From: Alphaproteobacteria bacterium
Lineage (GTDB): Bacteria; Pseudomonadota; Alphaproteobacteria; Micropepsales; Micropepsaceae
NCBI GenBank assembly: GCA_019241645.1
Contig: JAFAWQ010000029.1
Span: 160,401 to 224,400 of the forward strand
Reading direction: 5' to 3'
DNA length: 64,000 nt
Shown here: in pieces, positions 43,100 to 54,038 of the stretch
Layout: each line of letters starts with the position of its first letter
Position numbering within the stretch: position 1 is the stretch's first letter
Program-made: the position numbers and the translations under genes
The notes under the pieces: generated by a model
What the model was told of the DNA's origin: nothing
Database searches by the model: none
Seen by the model: only the letters and a program-made list of their open reading frames with translations

Positions 43100-43128
43100 G
43101 CAAGACCGTTCACGGTTGCCGGTCTTGC
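43100..43128. promoter_or_regulatory. Inverted repeat overlapping the dnaK -35
   Basis: GCAAGACCG (43100-43108) and CGGTCTTGC (43120-43128) form a perfect 9-bp inverted repeat with an 11-base gap; the right arm includes the -35 CTTG of the dnaK promoter. It is not a CIRCE element. It could be an operator or a coincidence of a CTTG-containing sequence. Confidence 0.4.
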
Positions 43129-43152
43129 AGGGGTAAGAACCCGCTCTTATAT
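43124..43152 (+). promoter_or_regulatory. Heat-shock (sigma-32 type) promoter of dnaK
   Basis: CTTG (43124-43127), an 18-base spacer and CTTATAT (43146-43152) match the alphaproteobacterial RpoH pattern (CTTG, 17 or 18 bases, CYTATNT). It lies 122 bases before the dnaK start. Confidence 0.75.
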
Positions 43153-43274
43153 ACCCCCTAGCGTCGGTGCGGGCTTTCACGCCCGGCCGATTTTGCCAAT
43201 GAATTCAAAGGGGATGGACCGAAGGGCGCCTCGTCCGAGGGTCAGGAGACCATCCGCCAGAGGAGAGGACAACC

Positions 43275-45200
<1,926 letters not shown>

Positions 45201-45206
45201 CTGTCG

Positions 45207-45286
45207 CAGAAGTCGGAATACGGAAGTCGGAAATCGGAAGGCCATGTTGGACACTCTGATTTCTGACTTCCGATTTCTGATTTCTG
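45207..45286 (+). promoter_or_regulatory. Long hairpin between dnaK and dnaJ
   Basis: Arms at 45207-45234 and 45259-45286 pair over 28 positions: 26 pairs, three of them G-U, with a 2-base internal loop. The loop between the arms is 24 bases. No T-run follows, so it is not a normal terminator. It sits 6 bases after the dnaK stop and 24 bases before the dnaJ start. It could stabilise the dnaK message or lower dnaJ expression. The arms are made of GAAGTCGGAA/TTCTGATTTC-like short repeats. Confidence 0.75.
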
Positions 45287-45310
45287 GACCTCGTGTCGCG
45301 GGGCAGTGAG

Positions 45311-46438
45311 ATGAACAAACGCTGCTATTATGAGGTCCTTGGCGTGGAGCGCGACGCTCCGATGGCGGCGATCAAGGGTGCCTACCGCAAGGCCGCCAAG
45401 GAGCATCATCCCGACCGCAACCACGGCGATACCCACGCCGAGATCCGCTTCAAGGAAATCAGCGAAGCTTACGAAGTCCTGAAGGACGATCAAAAACGCG
45501 CCGCTTATGATCGCTTCGGGCATGCGGCCTTCGAAAACGGCGGTGGCCGAGGCGCCAACGGTTTCGATTTCGCCTCGTCTTTCACCGATATTTTCGACGA
45601 TCTGTTCGGCGAATTCACCGGCGGAAGGCGCGCGCGGCGGCAGAATCGCGGCCAGGATTTGCGTTACAATCTTGAAATCACATTGGAAGAGTCTTTTCGC
45701 GGGCGGCAGGCCGAAATCAAGGTTCCAACCGCCATCGCCTGCGATGGATGCAGCGGCAGTGGCGCCGAACCCGGCACCAAGGCCGAGCAATGTCCCACTT
45801 GCGCCGGCATCGGCAAGGTGCGCGCCCAGCAGGGCTTCTTCACCATTGAGCGGACCTGTCCTTCCTGCCGCGGCCAAGGCCGTTTCATCCGCAACCCGTG
45901 CAAGAGCTGTCAGGGCGCAGGCTTGTTGCAGAAGGAGCGCACGCTGGCTGTCGATATTCCGGCGGGCGTGGAGGAAGGCACGCGCATCCGGCTTGCGGGG
46001 GAAGGGCAGGCGGGTTTCAACGGCGGCCCGACGGGCGACTTGTATCTGTTCATTTCGGTCAAGCCCCATCCGCTGTTTCAGCGTGATGGCCATGATCTCT
46101 ACTGCCGCGCCCCCGTCTCGATCGTTACGGCAGCATTGGGCGGCGCCATTGAAGTGCCTACCTTGGACGGCGGCCGCGCGAAAGCCGGCATTCCGGAAGG
46201 CACGCAGTCGGGAAAACAGATTCGCTTGCGCGGAAAGGGCATGCCGGTGCTGCGCGGCGGCGGCCTAAGCGGCGACCTCTATGTCGAAGTGGTGGTAGAA
46301 ACGCCGGTGAAGCTTTCAAAAAAGCAGAAAGAATTGCTGCGCGCTTTCGAGAGCGATTGCGAGCCGGGCTGCCAACCGGAGTCCGAAGGCTTCCTCGCCA
46401 GAATCAAGGAATTCTGGACCGGTGCTGCAAGCGCCTAG
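45311..46438 (+). CDS. dnaJ: Chaperone DnaJ (Hsp40)
   Basis: 375 residues from the ATG at 45311; the frame opens at 45293. The J domain has the HPD motif (HHPDRN, about 33-37). A Gly/Phe-rich linker follows, then four zinc-finger CxxCxGxG-type motifs ([32 protein letters not shown]; about 140-205) and the substrate-binding C-terminal domains. It stimulates DnaK ATPase. It overlaps the convergent PEP-mutase-family gene by 4 bases. Confidence 0.96.
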   Translation: MNKRCYYEVLGVERDAPMAAIKGAYRKAAKEHHPDRNHGDTHAEIRFKEISEAYEVLKDDQKRAAYDRFGHAAFENGGGRGANGFDFASSFTDIFDDLFGEFTGGRRARRQNRGQDLRYNLEITLEESFRGRQAEIKVPTAIACDGCSGSGAEPGTKAEQCPTCAGIGKVRAQQGFFTIERTCPSCRGQGRFIRNPCKSCQGAGLLQKERTLAVDIPAGVEEGTRIRLAGEGQAGFNGGPTGDLYLFISVKPHPLFQRDGHDLYCRAPVSIVTAALGGAIEVPTLDGGRAKAGIPEGTQSGKQIRLRGKGMPVLRGGGLSGDLYVEVVVETPVKLSKKQKELLRAFESDCEPGCQPESEGFLARIKEFWTGAASA

Positions 46439-47253
46439 TTTTTCCAACCAAAAAATCCGTTGAAATTTGGGCAATCGCCACTGGTGGCGAAGATCGCGTC
46501 GTAACGGCCTTCATTGAGCAGCATTCTTGTCGCGGCATACGCCTGGCCGTAGGCCGCGCGGCCGGTCAAAGCGCCGGCGCTCACTCTACGTACCCCTGCG
46601 GCCTTCAACTCCGCCACCTTTGGCGCGGCTCGCATGATCAGAATGTTGAGCGGCAATTCCGTGGCGTTCGCGGCATCCCGAATCTGCGCAAGATCGGTCA
46701 TGCAGGGAAGGAACAGGCCGTCTGCGCCGGCGTCTGCGTAAAGCTTTCCGCGCCGGACTGCTTCCTCAAGCTTACGCTCATCGGGCGCGAGGTCGTGGAG
46801 ATACACGTCGCACCGCGCATTAATAAAGATTTCCGCGCTCTTGGATTTTGCAGCATCCTTGATGACGCGAATTTTGGCGCAGAGGAGGTCCGGGGCGGAC
46901 GTGCCATCCTCAATGTTGATGCCAGCTACGCCCGCCTCGATCAGCGACATCACGTGCCCCGCCACCTGTTGGGGATCGGACGAATACCCCGCCTCGCTGT
47001 CTACAGAAACCGGAATGCTGACCACCCGAATGATCTCGCGGACGGCTTCCAGCACAATGGAGGTCGGAATGGCATCGCCGTCCGGGTAGCCATGGCACCA
47101 GGCCACCGCGGCGCTGGAGGTTGCGATTGCCTCGGAACCAAGTTCCTGAATCATACAGGCGCTGGCTGCGTCCCAGGCATTCGGCAGAACCAGGATGCGG
47201 CCAGGCCCGTGCAGCGCCCGAAAATGCGACAGCTGTTCACTCTGGGTGCTCAT
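46435..47253 (-). CDS. Isocitrate lyase/PEP mutase superfamily enzyme
   Basis: 272 residues, a TIM-barrel. Motifs [19 protein letters not shown] and GINIEDGT (metal-binding and catalytic region) are characteristic of the ICL/PEPM superfamily. Members are 2-methylisocitrate lyases, oxaloacetate decarboxylases, carboxyPEP mutases and PEP mutases; the KKCGH catalytic motif of isocitrate lyases is absent, so a lyase of that kind is unlikely. Function cannot be given more precisely. It ends convergently with dnaJ. Confidence 0.82.
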   Translation of the reverse strand: MSTQSEQLSHFRALHGPGRILVLPNAWDAASACMIQELGSEAIATSSAAVAWCHGYPDGDAIPTSIVLEAVREIIRVVSIPVSVDSEAGYSSDPQQVAGHVMSLIEAGVAGINIEDGTSAPDLLCAKIRVIKDAAKSKSAEIFINARCDVYLHDLAPDERKLEEAVRRGKLYADAGADGLFLPCMTDLAQIRDAANATELPLNILIMRAAPKVAELKAAGVRRVSAGALTGRAAYGQAYAATRMLLNEGRYDAIFATSGDCPNFNGFFGWKN

Positions 47254-47363
47254 ATCTGTTTCCTTGCCGGGGGTTGCCGCGTTATTGGAAGATTGAGCGA
47301 AGCCGTGGAACCGTCAATTGCTCTTGGCGGTTAGCGGCCATGCAACGGGGAATCTGACAGAAG

Positions 47364-47933
47364 ATGGCCGTCAACACCGCAGCCGAGCATCTCAACTTTT
47401 TGCGGGGTATGATCCTTCGCCCCAAGAAGGTTGGCGCCATCACACCGTCAAGCCCGGCGTTGGCGAAGGCCATCGCGGGCCAGGTGGATCCGGCTCGTGA
47501 AGGGCCGGTGCTGGAACTCGGTCCGGGCACCGGCATCGTCACGCAGGCGCTGATCGAGCGCGGCGTGGCCGAAGACCGGATCATCGCGATTGAATACGAC
47601 CCGGAATTCGCTGGGATGGTCCAGAAGCGCTTCCCAAAGGTGCGCGTTCTTCAGGGAGATGCATTTCAGTTTGCCCAGATGCTCGAAGGAACGGTACAGC
47701 AGCCCTACGCCGCGATCGTCTCCGGGCTGCCGCTGCTCAATTTCCCTGTGGAGACACGGCGCGCCCTGATTGAATCGGCGCTCGACCATCTCCAACCCGG
47801 TGCGCCGTACGTTCAGTTCTCCTACGGCACCAATCCTTCGATCCCGGCGACGGATCGCTATACCGTGAAACGCGCCGCCTTGATCTGGCTGAACCTGCCG
47901 CCCGCGCGGGTATGGGTCTATCGATCGACCTGA
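47364..47933 (+). CDS. PmtA-like phospholipid N-methyltransferase family protein
   Basis: 189 residues. The N-terminus FLRGMILRPKKVGAITPSSP and the SAM motif LELGPGTGIVTQALI resemble rhizobial-type phosphatidylethanolamine N-methyltransferases, which make phosphatidylcholine in the membrane. The family overlaps in sequence with rRNA adenine methyltransferase-like proteins, so caution is needed. An imperfect EcfG-like sequence before it was considered and not accepted. It abuts pckA, convergent, with no gap. Confidence 0.7.
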   Translation: MAVNTAAEHLNFLRGMILRPKKVGAITPSSPALAKAIAGQVDPAREGPVLELGPGTGIVTQALIERGVAEDRIIAIEYDPEFAGMVQKRFPKVRVLQGDAFQFAQMLEGTVQQPYAAIVSGLPLLNFPVETRRALIESALDHLQPGAPYVQFSYGTNPSIPATDRYTVKRAALIWLNLPPARVWVYRST

Positions 47934-49538
47934 CTATTCCGCGGCTTCGGCGAGTTGCGGGGCAGCCTCCAGCACATCGTTCCCAACATGGGCTTCGAAC
48001 TTGCGGAAATTGTCGCGGAACATTGAAACCAGCTTCCGCGCCTGCGCGTCGTAGGCCGCTTTGTCCGCCCAGGTGTCCCGCGGGTTCAGGATTTTGGTGT
48101 CGACACCGGGCACCGACACAGGCACGCGGAAGCCAAAGTGCGGATCGATGCGCATTTCGGCATTCGCCAGTGAACCGTCCAGCGCCGCGTTGAGTAGCGC
48201 GCGCGTCGCCTTGATCGGCATGCGATGACCCTTGCCGAAAGCGCCGCCGGTCCAGCCCGTGTTCACGAGCCAGCAATCCGAGCCATGTTGTGCGATCAAA
48301 TCACGCAGCAGATTGCCGTATTCGGTGGGATGGCGCGGCATGAACGGTGCGCCGAAGCAGGTCGAGAAAGTCGGCTGCGGTTCCTTGCCCAGGCCTTTTT
48401 CCGTACCCGCCACTTTCGCGGTGAAGCCGGAGAGGAAATGGTACATCGCCTGCGACGGCGTCAGCTTGGCGATTGGCGGCAGCACGCCGAAGGCGTCGGC
48501 CGTCAGCATGATGATGTTCTTCGGATGGCCGGCGCGACCCGTCTCACTGGCGTTCGGGATGTAGTCGATCGGGTAGGCCGCGCGCGTGTTCTCGGCGTAG
48601 TGCGCGCTGTCGAGATCGAGCGCGCGCGTGGCCGGATCCATCACCACGTTTTCCAGGACCGTGCCGAAGCGTTCCGTCGTGGAGAAAATCTCCGGCTCGG
48701 CTTCGCGGGAGAGCTTGATCACCTTGGCATAACAGCCACCTTCGATGTTGAAGACGCCGTGCTCGCTCCAGCCGTGCTCATCGTCGCCAATCAGGGTGCG
48801 TGAGGCGTCGGCGGATAGAGTCGTCTTGCCGGTGCCGGACAGCCCGAAAAAAATCGCGGACCTTCCGTCCTTGCCCACATTGGCCGAGCAATGCATCGAC
48901 ATGATGCCCTTGGGCGGCAGCAGATAGTTCATCACAGTGAAAACAGATTTTTTCATTTCGCCGGCATAGGACGTGCCGCCGATGAGAATCATCTTCTTCG
49001 AGAAATTCACCGCGATGACGGTGTTGCTGATGCAGCCATGCTTTGCCGGATCGGCTTCGAAATTCGGCAGATCGATGATGGTGAATTCCGGTTTGAAGCC
49101 TTTCAGGTCCGCTGCCGTCGGACGGATGAGAAGCTGGTGCACGAACAGCGAATGCCAGGCAAATTCGGTGACGATGCGCACCGGCAGGCGATGCTCGAGA
49201 TCGGCGCCCCCGAACAGATCCTTCGCGAACAATTCGCGGCCTTCCGCGAACGCCATCATGTCGGCGTAGAGCGCATCGAATTGCGCAGCCGTCATCGGCT
49301 TGTTGTTGTCCCACCAGACCTGGCTTTCGGTTTGCGCGTCGCGCACCACGAACTTGTCGTTCGCCGAACGCCCAGTGTGTACACCGGTCAGCACCACCAG
49401 CGGGCCATTCTTGGCAACATGGCCTTCGCCGCGCCGCACCGCCTCTTCGTAGAGCGCGGAAGCCGAGAGGTTCCAGTTCACGGCCTTCAGGTTGCGAAAG
49501 CCCTGTTGCTCGAGCCCAAAGGCGGTTGCCTGCGACAT
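47934..49538 (-). CDS. pckA: Phosphoenolpyruvate carboxykinase (ATP)
   Basis: 534 residues. The kinase loop [13 protein letters not shown] and the metal/ATP site [10 protein letters not shown] are present, as is the substrate-site motif [11 protein letters not shown] and the phosphate/nucleotide segment [14 protein letters not shown]. It decarboxylates and phosphorylates oxaloacetate to PEP, the first step of gluconeogenesis. In alphaproteobacteria pckA is often near chvI/chvG regulators; these are not seen here. A 201-base region precedes the start. Confidence 0.96.
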   Translation of the reverse strand: MSQATAFGLEQQGFRNLKAVNWNLSASALYEEAVRRGEGHVAKNGPLVVLTGVHTGRSANDKFVVRDAQTESQVWWDNNKPMTAAQFDALYADMMAFAEGRELFAKDLFGGADLEHRLPVRIVTEFAWHSLFVHQLLIRPTAADLKGFKPEFTIIDLPNFEADPAKHGCISNTVIAVNFSKKMILIGGTSYAGEMKKSVFTVMNYLLPPKGIMSMHCSANVGKDGRSAIFFGLSGTGKTTLSADASRTLIGDDEHGWSEHGVFNIEGGCYAKVIKLSREAEPEIFSTTERFGTVLENVVMDPATRALDLDSAHYAENTRAAYPIDYIPNASETGRAGHPKNIIMLTADAFGVLPPIAKLTPSQAMYHFLSGFTAKVAGTEKGLGKEPQPTFSTCFGAPFMPRHPTEYGNLLRDLIAQHGSDCWLVNTGWTGGAFGKGHRMPIKATRALLNAALDGSLANAEMRIDPHFGFRVPVSVPGVDTKILNPRDTWADKAAYDAQARKLVSMFRDNFRKFEAHVGNDVLEAAPQLAEAAE

Positions 49539-49739
49539 GTGTGCTCCTGCGAATTATCCCACCGCCGCGTCGCGAGGCGCAGCCCGGCAGTTTCTTGTTT
49601 GGGTCAGCATAGGCGCGAGGAGCGCCCGCCGCAAAGTTCCCAACAGATTTCTGGCGAAAAGGCAAGGATTTCCGGCATTTCCGGCGCCTGGAATGGCGGC
49701 GCAATTCCCTGCCGGGCGGCACTCCTCTAAGGAACGGTT

Positions 49740-50534
49740 ATGTCGCTTTCGGATGAAGAACTGGAACGCTATGCGCGCCACATTGTGCTGCGTGAGGTCG
49801 GCGGGCAGGGGCAGGCGCGGCTGCGTGCCGCCAAGGTGCTGGTGATCGGTGGGGGAGGCCTCGGCAGCCCGGTCATTCTCTACCTTACGGCCGCCGGCAT
49901 CGGCACGATCGGGATCGTCGATTTCGACTCGGTATCGCTGTCCAACCTGCAGCGCCAGATTGCGCACCGTACGGTTGATGTCGGCCGGCTGAAAACGGAA
50001 TCCGCGCGCGATGCCGCGCTTGCGATCAATCCGCATGTTCGCATCGAAACGCATTGGGAGCGGCTGGATCGTGCCAATGCGTCGGAGATGATCGCTGGCT
50101 ACGACATCGTCGCCGACGGCTCGGACAATTTCGAAACCCGTTTCCTGGTTAACGATACGTGCTTCGCCGAGAGGAAAACGCTGGTCTCGGCGGCGGTGAC
50201 GGAATTTTCAGGCCAGCTTGCTACCTACAGGCCTCACGCGGGCAATTATCCCTGCTATCGCTGCCTTGTTCCCGAGCCGCCCCCGCCGGGCAGCGTGCCG
50301 TCTTGTTCCGAAATCGGTGTTCTTGGAGCCATGGCCGGCGTGATGGGTTCATTGCAGGCTTTGGAAGTGATGAAGGAGATTGTTGGGATCGGTGAAAGCC
50401 TGGCTGGCCGGCTAATAATTTATGACGGCCTGGCGGCCAAAGTCCGCACGGTTCGCCTGCCCCGCGATCCGGCTTGCAAATTGTGCGGTGTGACGGCGCC
50501 ACGCGAGGTCGATTCCGGCTTGCGATTGAGCTAA
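49740..50534 (+). CDS. moeB: MoeB/ThiF-type adenylyltransferase
   Basis: 264 residues. The nucleotide loop is GGGGLGSPV near residue 40, followed by the arginine-containing SNLQRQI motif. Two zinc-binding CxxC pairs are visible: CYRC and CKLC. HesA/MoeB/ThiF enzymes adenylate the C-terminal Gly-Gly of ubiquitin-like sulfur carriers (MoaD, ThiS). Lack of a fused rhodanese domain and the spacing fit MoeB, but a ThiF role is possible. AAGGAACG precedes the ATG. Confidence 0.85.
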   Translation: MSLSDEELERYARHIVLREVGGQGQARLRAAKVLVIGGGGLGSPVILYLTAAGIGTIGIVDFDSVSLSNLQRQIAHRTVDVGRLKTESARDAALAINPHVRIETHWERLDRANASEMIAGYDIVADGSDNFETRFLVNDTCFAERKTLVSAAVTEFSGQLATYRPHAGNYPCYRCLVPEPPPPGSVPSCSEIGVLGAMAGVMGSLQALEVMKEIVGIGESLAGRLIIYDGLAAKVRTVRLPRDPACKLCGVTAPREVDSGLRLS

Positions 50535-50565
50535 TATGCGTAGCCGCTTGCCCTGTGAGGACCCG

Positions 50566-52041
50566 ATGAAGCACTCTCTGGCTGCCGCGTTGCTCATCAG
50601 CACGTTGCCTACGTTGTCGTATGCCGCCAGCAGCGTCATCACCTATCACAACGGCAACAATCGTCACGGTGTCTATACCGTGCCAGGTCTTACGATTGCC
50701 GCCGCTGCCAATATGCAGCGGGACAACGCATTTACCGCCAGCATCACGGGCCATGTCTACGCCCAGCCCTTGTTCTGGAAACCGAAAGGGGCTGAACGCG
50801 GCCTGGTGATCGCCGCCACGGAATCGAACAAGGTGTACGCACTTGATGAGAACACCGGCGCGACTGTCTGGCAGCGGTCCCTCCCAGCCTCGGTGCCGCT
50901 CAGCAGCTTGCCCTGCGGCAATATCGATCCCATGGGAATCACGGGCACGCCGGTGATCGATCCCGCTGCCCGGGTGCTCTATGTCGGCGCGATGACAAGC
51001 ACGGGAAACGGCCCGCGTCAGAAAGTGTTCGCGCTCTCGCTGACGGATGGTTCCGTGCTGCCGCACTGGCCGCTGGATGTGCAAACCGAGCTGACCAAAC
51101 AGGGCGCAACGTTTTCCTCGCCGGTTCAGGGCGAGCGCAGCGCATTACTGCTGTATGGCAACCGCCTCTATGTGAATTATGGCGGCCATTTCGGCGATTG
51201 CGGCAACTATTTCGGCACGGTGGTGCAGATTGCGCCGGACAAGCCGAAGCTGGAGGCGAATTGGCAGACGCGCGCGCGTGGCGGCGGCATCTGGGCGCAA
51301 GGCGGCCTCGCGGGCGACGGCACCTACCTCTACATCACCACCGGCAACACGTTCGGCGCGGATGAATGGGCCGATGGCGAAGCCATCATCCGGCTACATG
51401 CCGGACTGGAGCGCACAGGCCGGACAAAGGATTATTTCGCCCCATCGAACTGGCAGTCGCTTGACGACAGCGACGCGGACCTCGGAGGTACCGAAGCTCT
51501 GCCTCTCAATATCGCTGTGCCGGGCGAAAAGCCCGCCAAGCGGGTGATCGCCTTCGGCAAGGACGGCAAGGCCTATCTTGTGGATCGTCGTGATCTGGGC
51601 GGCATCGGCGGACAGATCCAGGCGCTGCAGGTATCGAATAGCGGCATCCGCACCGCGCCAGCCATACTAGAGACCGATGCGGGCACCTCTGTCGCGTTCA
51701 CCAATTCGACCAACACCCACTGTTCCGGCGGAAACATTCAGATGCTGAGCGTCGCGGCGACCGGTTCGTCGCCGATGGCTTTTCAATGGTGCACGGCGCT
51801 CAGTGGTGGCGGTGCGCCAATCATCACGACGACGGATGGCAAAGCCGATGCAATTGTCTGGGCAGTCGGCGCCGAAGGCGACAATCTCCTGCACGGGTAC
51901 AATGCGAGCAACGGCAACGTCGTATTCTCCGGCAGCGGCACGAACATGAGCGGTCTGCACCACTTCCAGACAATTCTGGCGACCCGCAACCGTTTCTATA
52001 TCGGCGCAGACAACACGGTCTACGCCTTCAAGTGGAAGTAG
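50566..52041 (+). CDS. Exported PQQ-like beta-propeller protein
   Basis: 491 residues from the ATG at 50566, with GAGG just upstream; the frame opens at 50536. A signal peptide (about 1-20, ISTLPTLSYA) is clear. Repeats such as VIAATESNKVYALDENTGATVW and later VIAFGKDGKAYLVD are pyrrolo-quinoline quinone-like propeller blades, here in a protein without dehydrogenase residues that could be recognised. Four cysteines are present in the mature region. Function unknown. It is convergent with the GH44 gene 8 bases away. Confidence 0.72.
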   Translation: MKHSLAAALLISTLPTLSYAASSVITYHNGNNRHGVYTVPGLTIAAAANMQRDNAFTASITGHVYAQPLFWKPKGAERGLVIAATESNKVYALDENTGATVWQRSLPASVPLSSLPCGNIDPMGITGTPVIDPAARVLYVGAMTSTGNGPRQKVFALSLTDGSVLPHWPLDVQTELTKQGATFSSPVQGERSALLLYGNRLYVNYGGHFGDCGNYFGTVVQIAPDKPKLEANWQTRARGGGIWAQGGLAGDGTYLYITTGNTFGADEWADGEAIIRLHAGLERTGRTKDYFAPSNWQSLDDSDADLGGTEALPLNIAVPGEKPAKRVIAFGKDGKAYLVDRRDLGGIGGQIQALQVSNSGIRTAPAILETDAGTSVAFTNSTNTHCSGGNIQMLSVAATGSSPMAFQWCTALSGGGAPIITTTDGKADAIVWAVGAEGDNLLHGYNASNGNVVFSGSGTNMSGLHHFQTILATRNRFYIGADNTVYAFKWK

Positions 52042-52049
52042 GCAGGAGC

Positions 52050-53684
52050 TTACTGCGGCAGGACGTACAGCGTGATGCTTTGCGCCGGTGCTGTATCGCC
52101 GAGTACGCCGTTCGACCATGGAAGATCGGCCAGCTGCTGGATGTGGTTGGCTGACGTGAGGCGATAAACCTTCGCCGTGCCGGATTGTGCCGCGTGCGCG
52201 AGCTTCAGCTGCACTGGCGTGTCGCCGCTTAAGACCTTGCTGATCACCATCACCGTCAGCGCCCCATCGGCATTTCGCAGTGCCGCGAAGGCGGAAAGAT
52301 CGTCCGGATTAGGCGCCTTGGCCGAAACGCTGGTGTCGCCGAAGGCGCCGCCATTGCCGTCGTAGTTGCGGTACATCTGCATGGCCTTGAAGGTCGGCGT
52401 GCTCGCATCGGGAGTGGTCCACCGCGTCGCGAGATCGAGCCCTTCGCGGCCGAAAATGCCGTACACATCGGCCTGCGTGGTGGCGCCGTTGATGTGATCT
52501 TCCGCGCCCCAGTTGTATTCCGTGATCGCCACCGGCGTGCCCGCGTAGTAATGCTTTTGCACCCAGCTCTTCATCCGCGGGATCAGATAAACCGGCGCCC
52601 CGATCCAGCTCTCGGATGTGTAGTTCTTGTCCCATAGCTGGCGTGTGGAACGGTTGCGCAGCAGCTGCATCGATTGCGAGGTATCGCCGCCTGACTCGCC
52701 AGCTTGCGGATAGAAATGCACGCTCACGACATCGACCGGATGCCCTGCGGCTTTCCACTCCGACAACAGCCAGGGAATGTAGTCCATTCCGTGCTGCTGT
52801 TTCTTGTGGTCGGGCCAATCTTGATAGCCGTGTTCGGCGGCGTATTGCTGGTCATAGCCGCTGTAGAAATAGGCCTCCCAGCCCCACTCTTCCGTCGCCA
52901 CGATCTGCGCGTCGGGATCGACGGCTTTGATGCTCGCCGCTTCCGCGATCACCTTGTCGCGATATTCGGTGGCGTGCGGCCCGATGGGGTGGGAATCGCG
53001 ATGGGTCGAGAACCAGATGCTGGCTTCGTTGTCCATCAGGTAATATCGCACGCCGTCCTGATCTGCCTTGCCCCACTTCTTCACCAAATGTTTGATCCAT
53101 TTCTGTTCCTTTGCCGGGCCATCCTCGACATAGGAATCGTGCGGATCGTTGCCTGTGATTGGAGTTGAGCAATCGGGTTCCAGGCCGTTACCGGCGTCAG
53201 GATCGTATGGATCGGTCGCGCATTGCGCGCCGTATTTCTCGACGGAAAAGCTGGGCAGGATCGAGCGGCCTGCGCCAAGCTTCGCTACCCAGCCAATCAA
53301 CGGCACCGTCATCATGGGCTGCGCGCCGGCGGCTTTGGTTGTTGAGATAAATGTATCGGCCTCTTCGCCCGCCTTGCCGCTGTGCTCGGGATAGCTTTCG
53401 AAGAACCAGTCGTTGCCGAGATTCTGCGCGTTGACCGCCCAGTTGTATGACGTCATGGCGTTGCCCCCCATCCGGTTGAGTGGCGCGTTCAACGCCTGCA
53501 GATCGGATTTCGAGGCCCAGGCCACGCCGTAGATCAGCGGATCGATCGCGTGACGGTTCTTGCTGGCGTCGATTGCGATGGTAACGGTGGCATTGCGCGC
53601 TGCTGCATCCTGCGGCAACGCCAAGACAGCAATCGAACAGTATAGGCCCAGACATATACTTCGCGAACGGTTTGCCAATGTCAT
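52050..53684 (-). CDS. Exported glycoside hydrolase, family GH44-like
   Basis: 544 residues from the ATG at 53684 (GGGAG upstream; the frame opens at 53741). A signal peptide (about 1-30) is followed by IYGVAWASKSDLQALNAPLNR and RMGGN, typical of GH44 endoglucanases/xyloglucanases. The proposed acid/base is Glu220 in YLMDNEASIWFSTHRD and the nucleophile Glu389 in ITEYNWG. In many members the motif reads DNEP, here DNEA. Predicted to act on cellulose or xyloglucan outside the cell. No carbohydrate-binding module is evident. Confidence 0.82.
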   Translation of the reverse strand: MTLANRSRSICLGLYCSIAVLALPQDAAARNATVTIAIDASKNRHAIDPLIYGVAWASKSDLQALNAPLNRMGGNAMTSYNWAVNAQNLGNDWFFESYPEHSGKAGEEADTFISTTKAAGAQPMMTVPLIGWVAKLGAGRSILPSFSVEKYGAQCATDPYDPDAGNGLEPDCSTPITGNDPHDSYVEDGPAKEQKWIKHLVKKWGKADQDGVRYYLMDNEASIWFSTHRDSHPIGPHATEYRDKVIAEAASIKAVDPDAQIVATEEWGWEAYFYSGYDQQYAAEHGYQDWPDHKKQQHGMDYIPWLLSEWKAAGHPVDVVSVHFYPQAGESGGDTSQSMQLLRNRSTRQLWDKNYTSESWIGAPVYLIPRMKSWVQKHYYAGTPVAITEYNWGAEDHINGATTQADVYGIFGREGLDLATRWTTPDASTPTFKAMQMYRNYDGNGGAFGDTSVSAKAPNPDDLSAFAALRNADGALTVMVISKVLSGDTPVQLKLAHAAQSGTAKVYRLTSANHIQQLADLPWSNGVLGDTAPAQSITLYVLPQ

Positions 53685-53774
53685 GCCCGCCGCTCCCTGT
53701 GAATCGCGCGCAGCCAAGCATCGCGCGCGAGCCGCGCACACGCAATCGGCGGATGCTGACTGGTTTATGGATCC

Positions 53775-53969
53775 TTAAGAAGCGGACGGTGGCTCGGCGG
53801 GCGGATCGCGGTGCTTGGTGTGGGAGACGGCTGACATCACGCCCAGTCCAATGACGACCAGTGCCCCCACGATGATCCATGTCTGCGGAACGTGGACCAG
53901 ATAGGCTGCATAGATCAGACCGCATAACAGGACGATGAAGCCAATCACATAAAGGCCAAAGGCGGACAT
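53775..53969 (-). CDS. Small two-helix membrane protein
   Basis: 64 residues from the ATG at 53969 (frame opens at 53990). Two hydrophobic segments (YVIGFIVLLCGLIYAAYLV and IIVGALVVIGLGVM) are separated by a short turn, followed by a charged tail. No family recognised. GGGGAAG lies upstream of the ATG. A near match to the EcfG promoter (GGAAC, 16 bases, CATT) is upstream, but the -10 has a mismatch. Confidence 0.6.
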   Translation of the reverse strand: MSAFGLYVIGFIVLLCGLIYAAYLVHVPQTWIIVGALVVIGLGVMSAVSHTKHRDPPAEPPSAS

Positions 53970-54038
53970 CGCTGACTTCCCCGAAAACACTCAAAAGACA
54001 CAATGCGGAAAGCAAACGTTCGTTCCGCCAGGAGAGGG

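Noticed and set aside
45201..45310. Terminator between dnaK and dnaJ
   Set aside because: The long hairpin lacks a T-run and has AT-rich arms with an internal loop; classified as an intercistronic structure instead.
46435..47253. Isocitrate lyase of the glyoxylate shunt
   Set aside because: Only 272 residues and the KKCGH catalytic signature is missing; it belongs to the wider PEP-mutase superfamily.
47306..47331. GGAAC-N16-CGGT before the PmtA-like gene as an EcfG promoter
   Set aside because: The -10 reads CGGT rather than CGTT; one mismatch in a four-base element makes a chance match too likely.
53999..54025. GGAAC-N16-CATT before the small membrane protein gene at 53775
   Set aside because: The -10 has a mismatch (CATT). 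Kept only as a weak possibility; not listed as a promoter.
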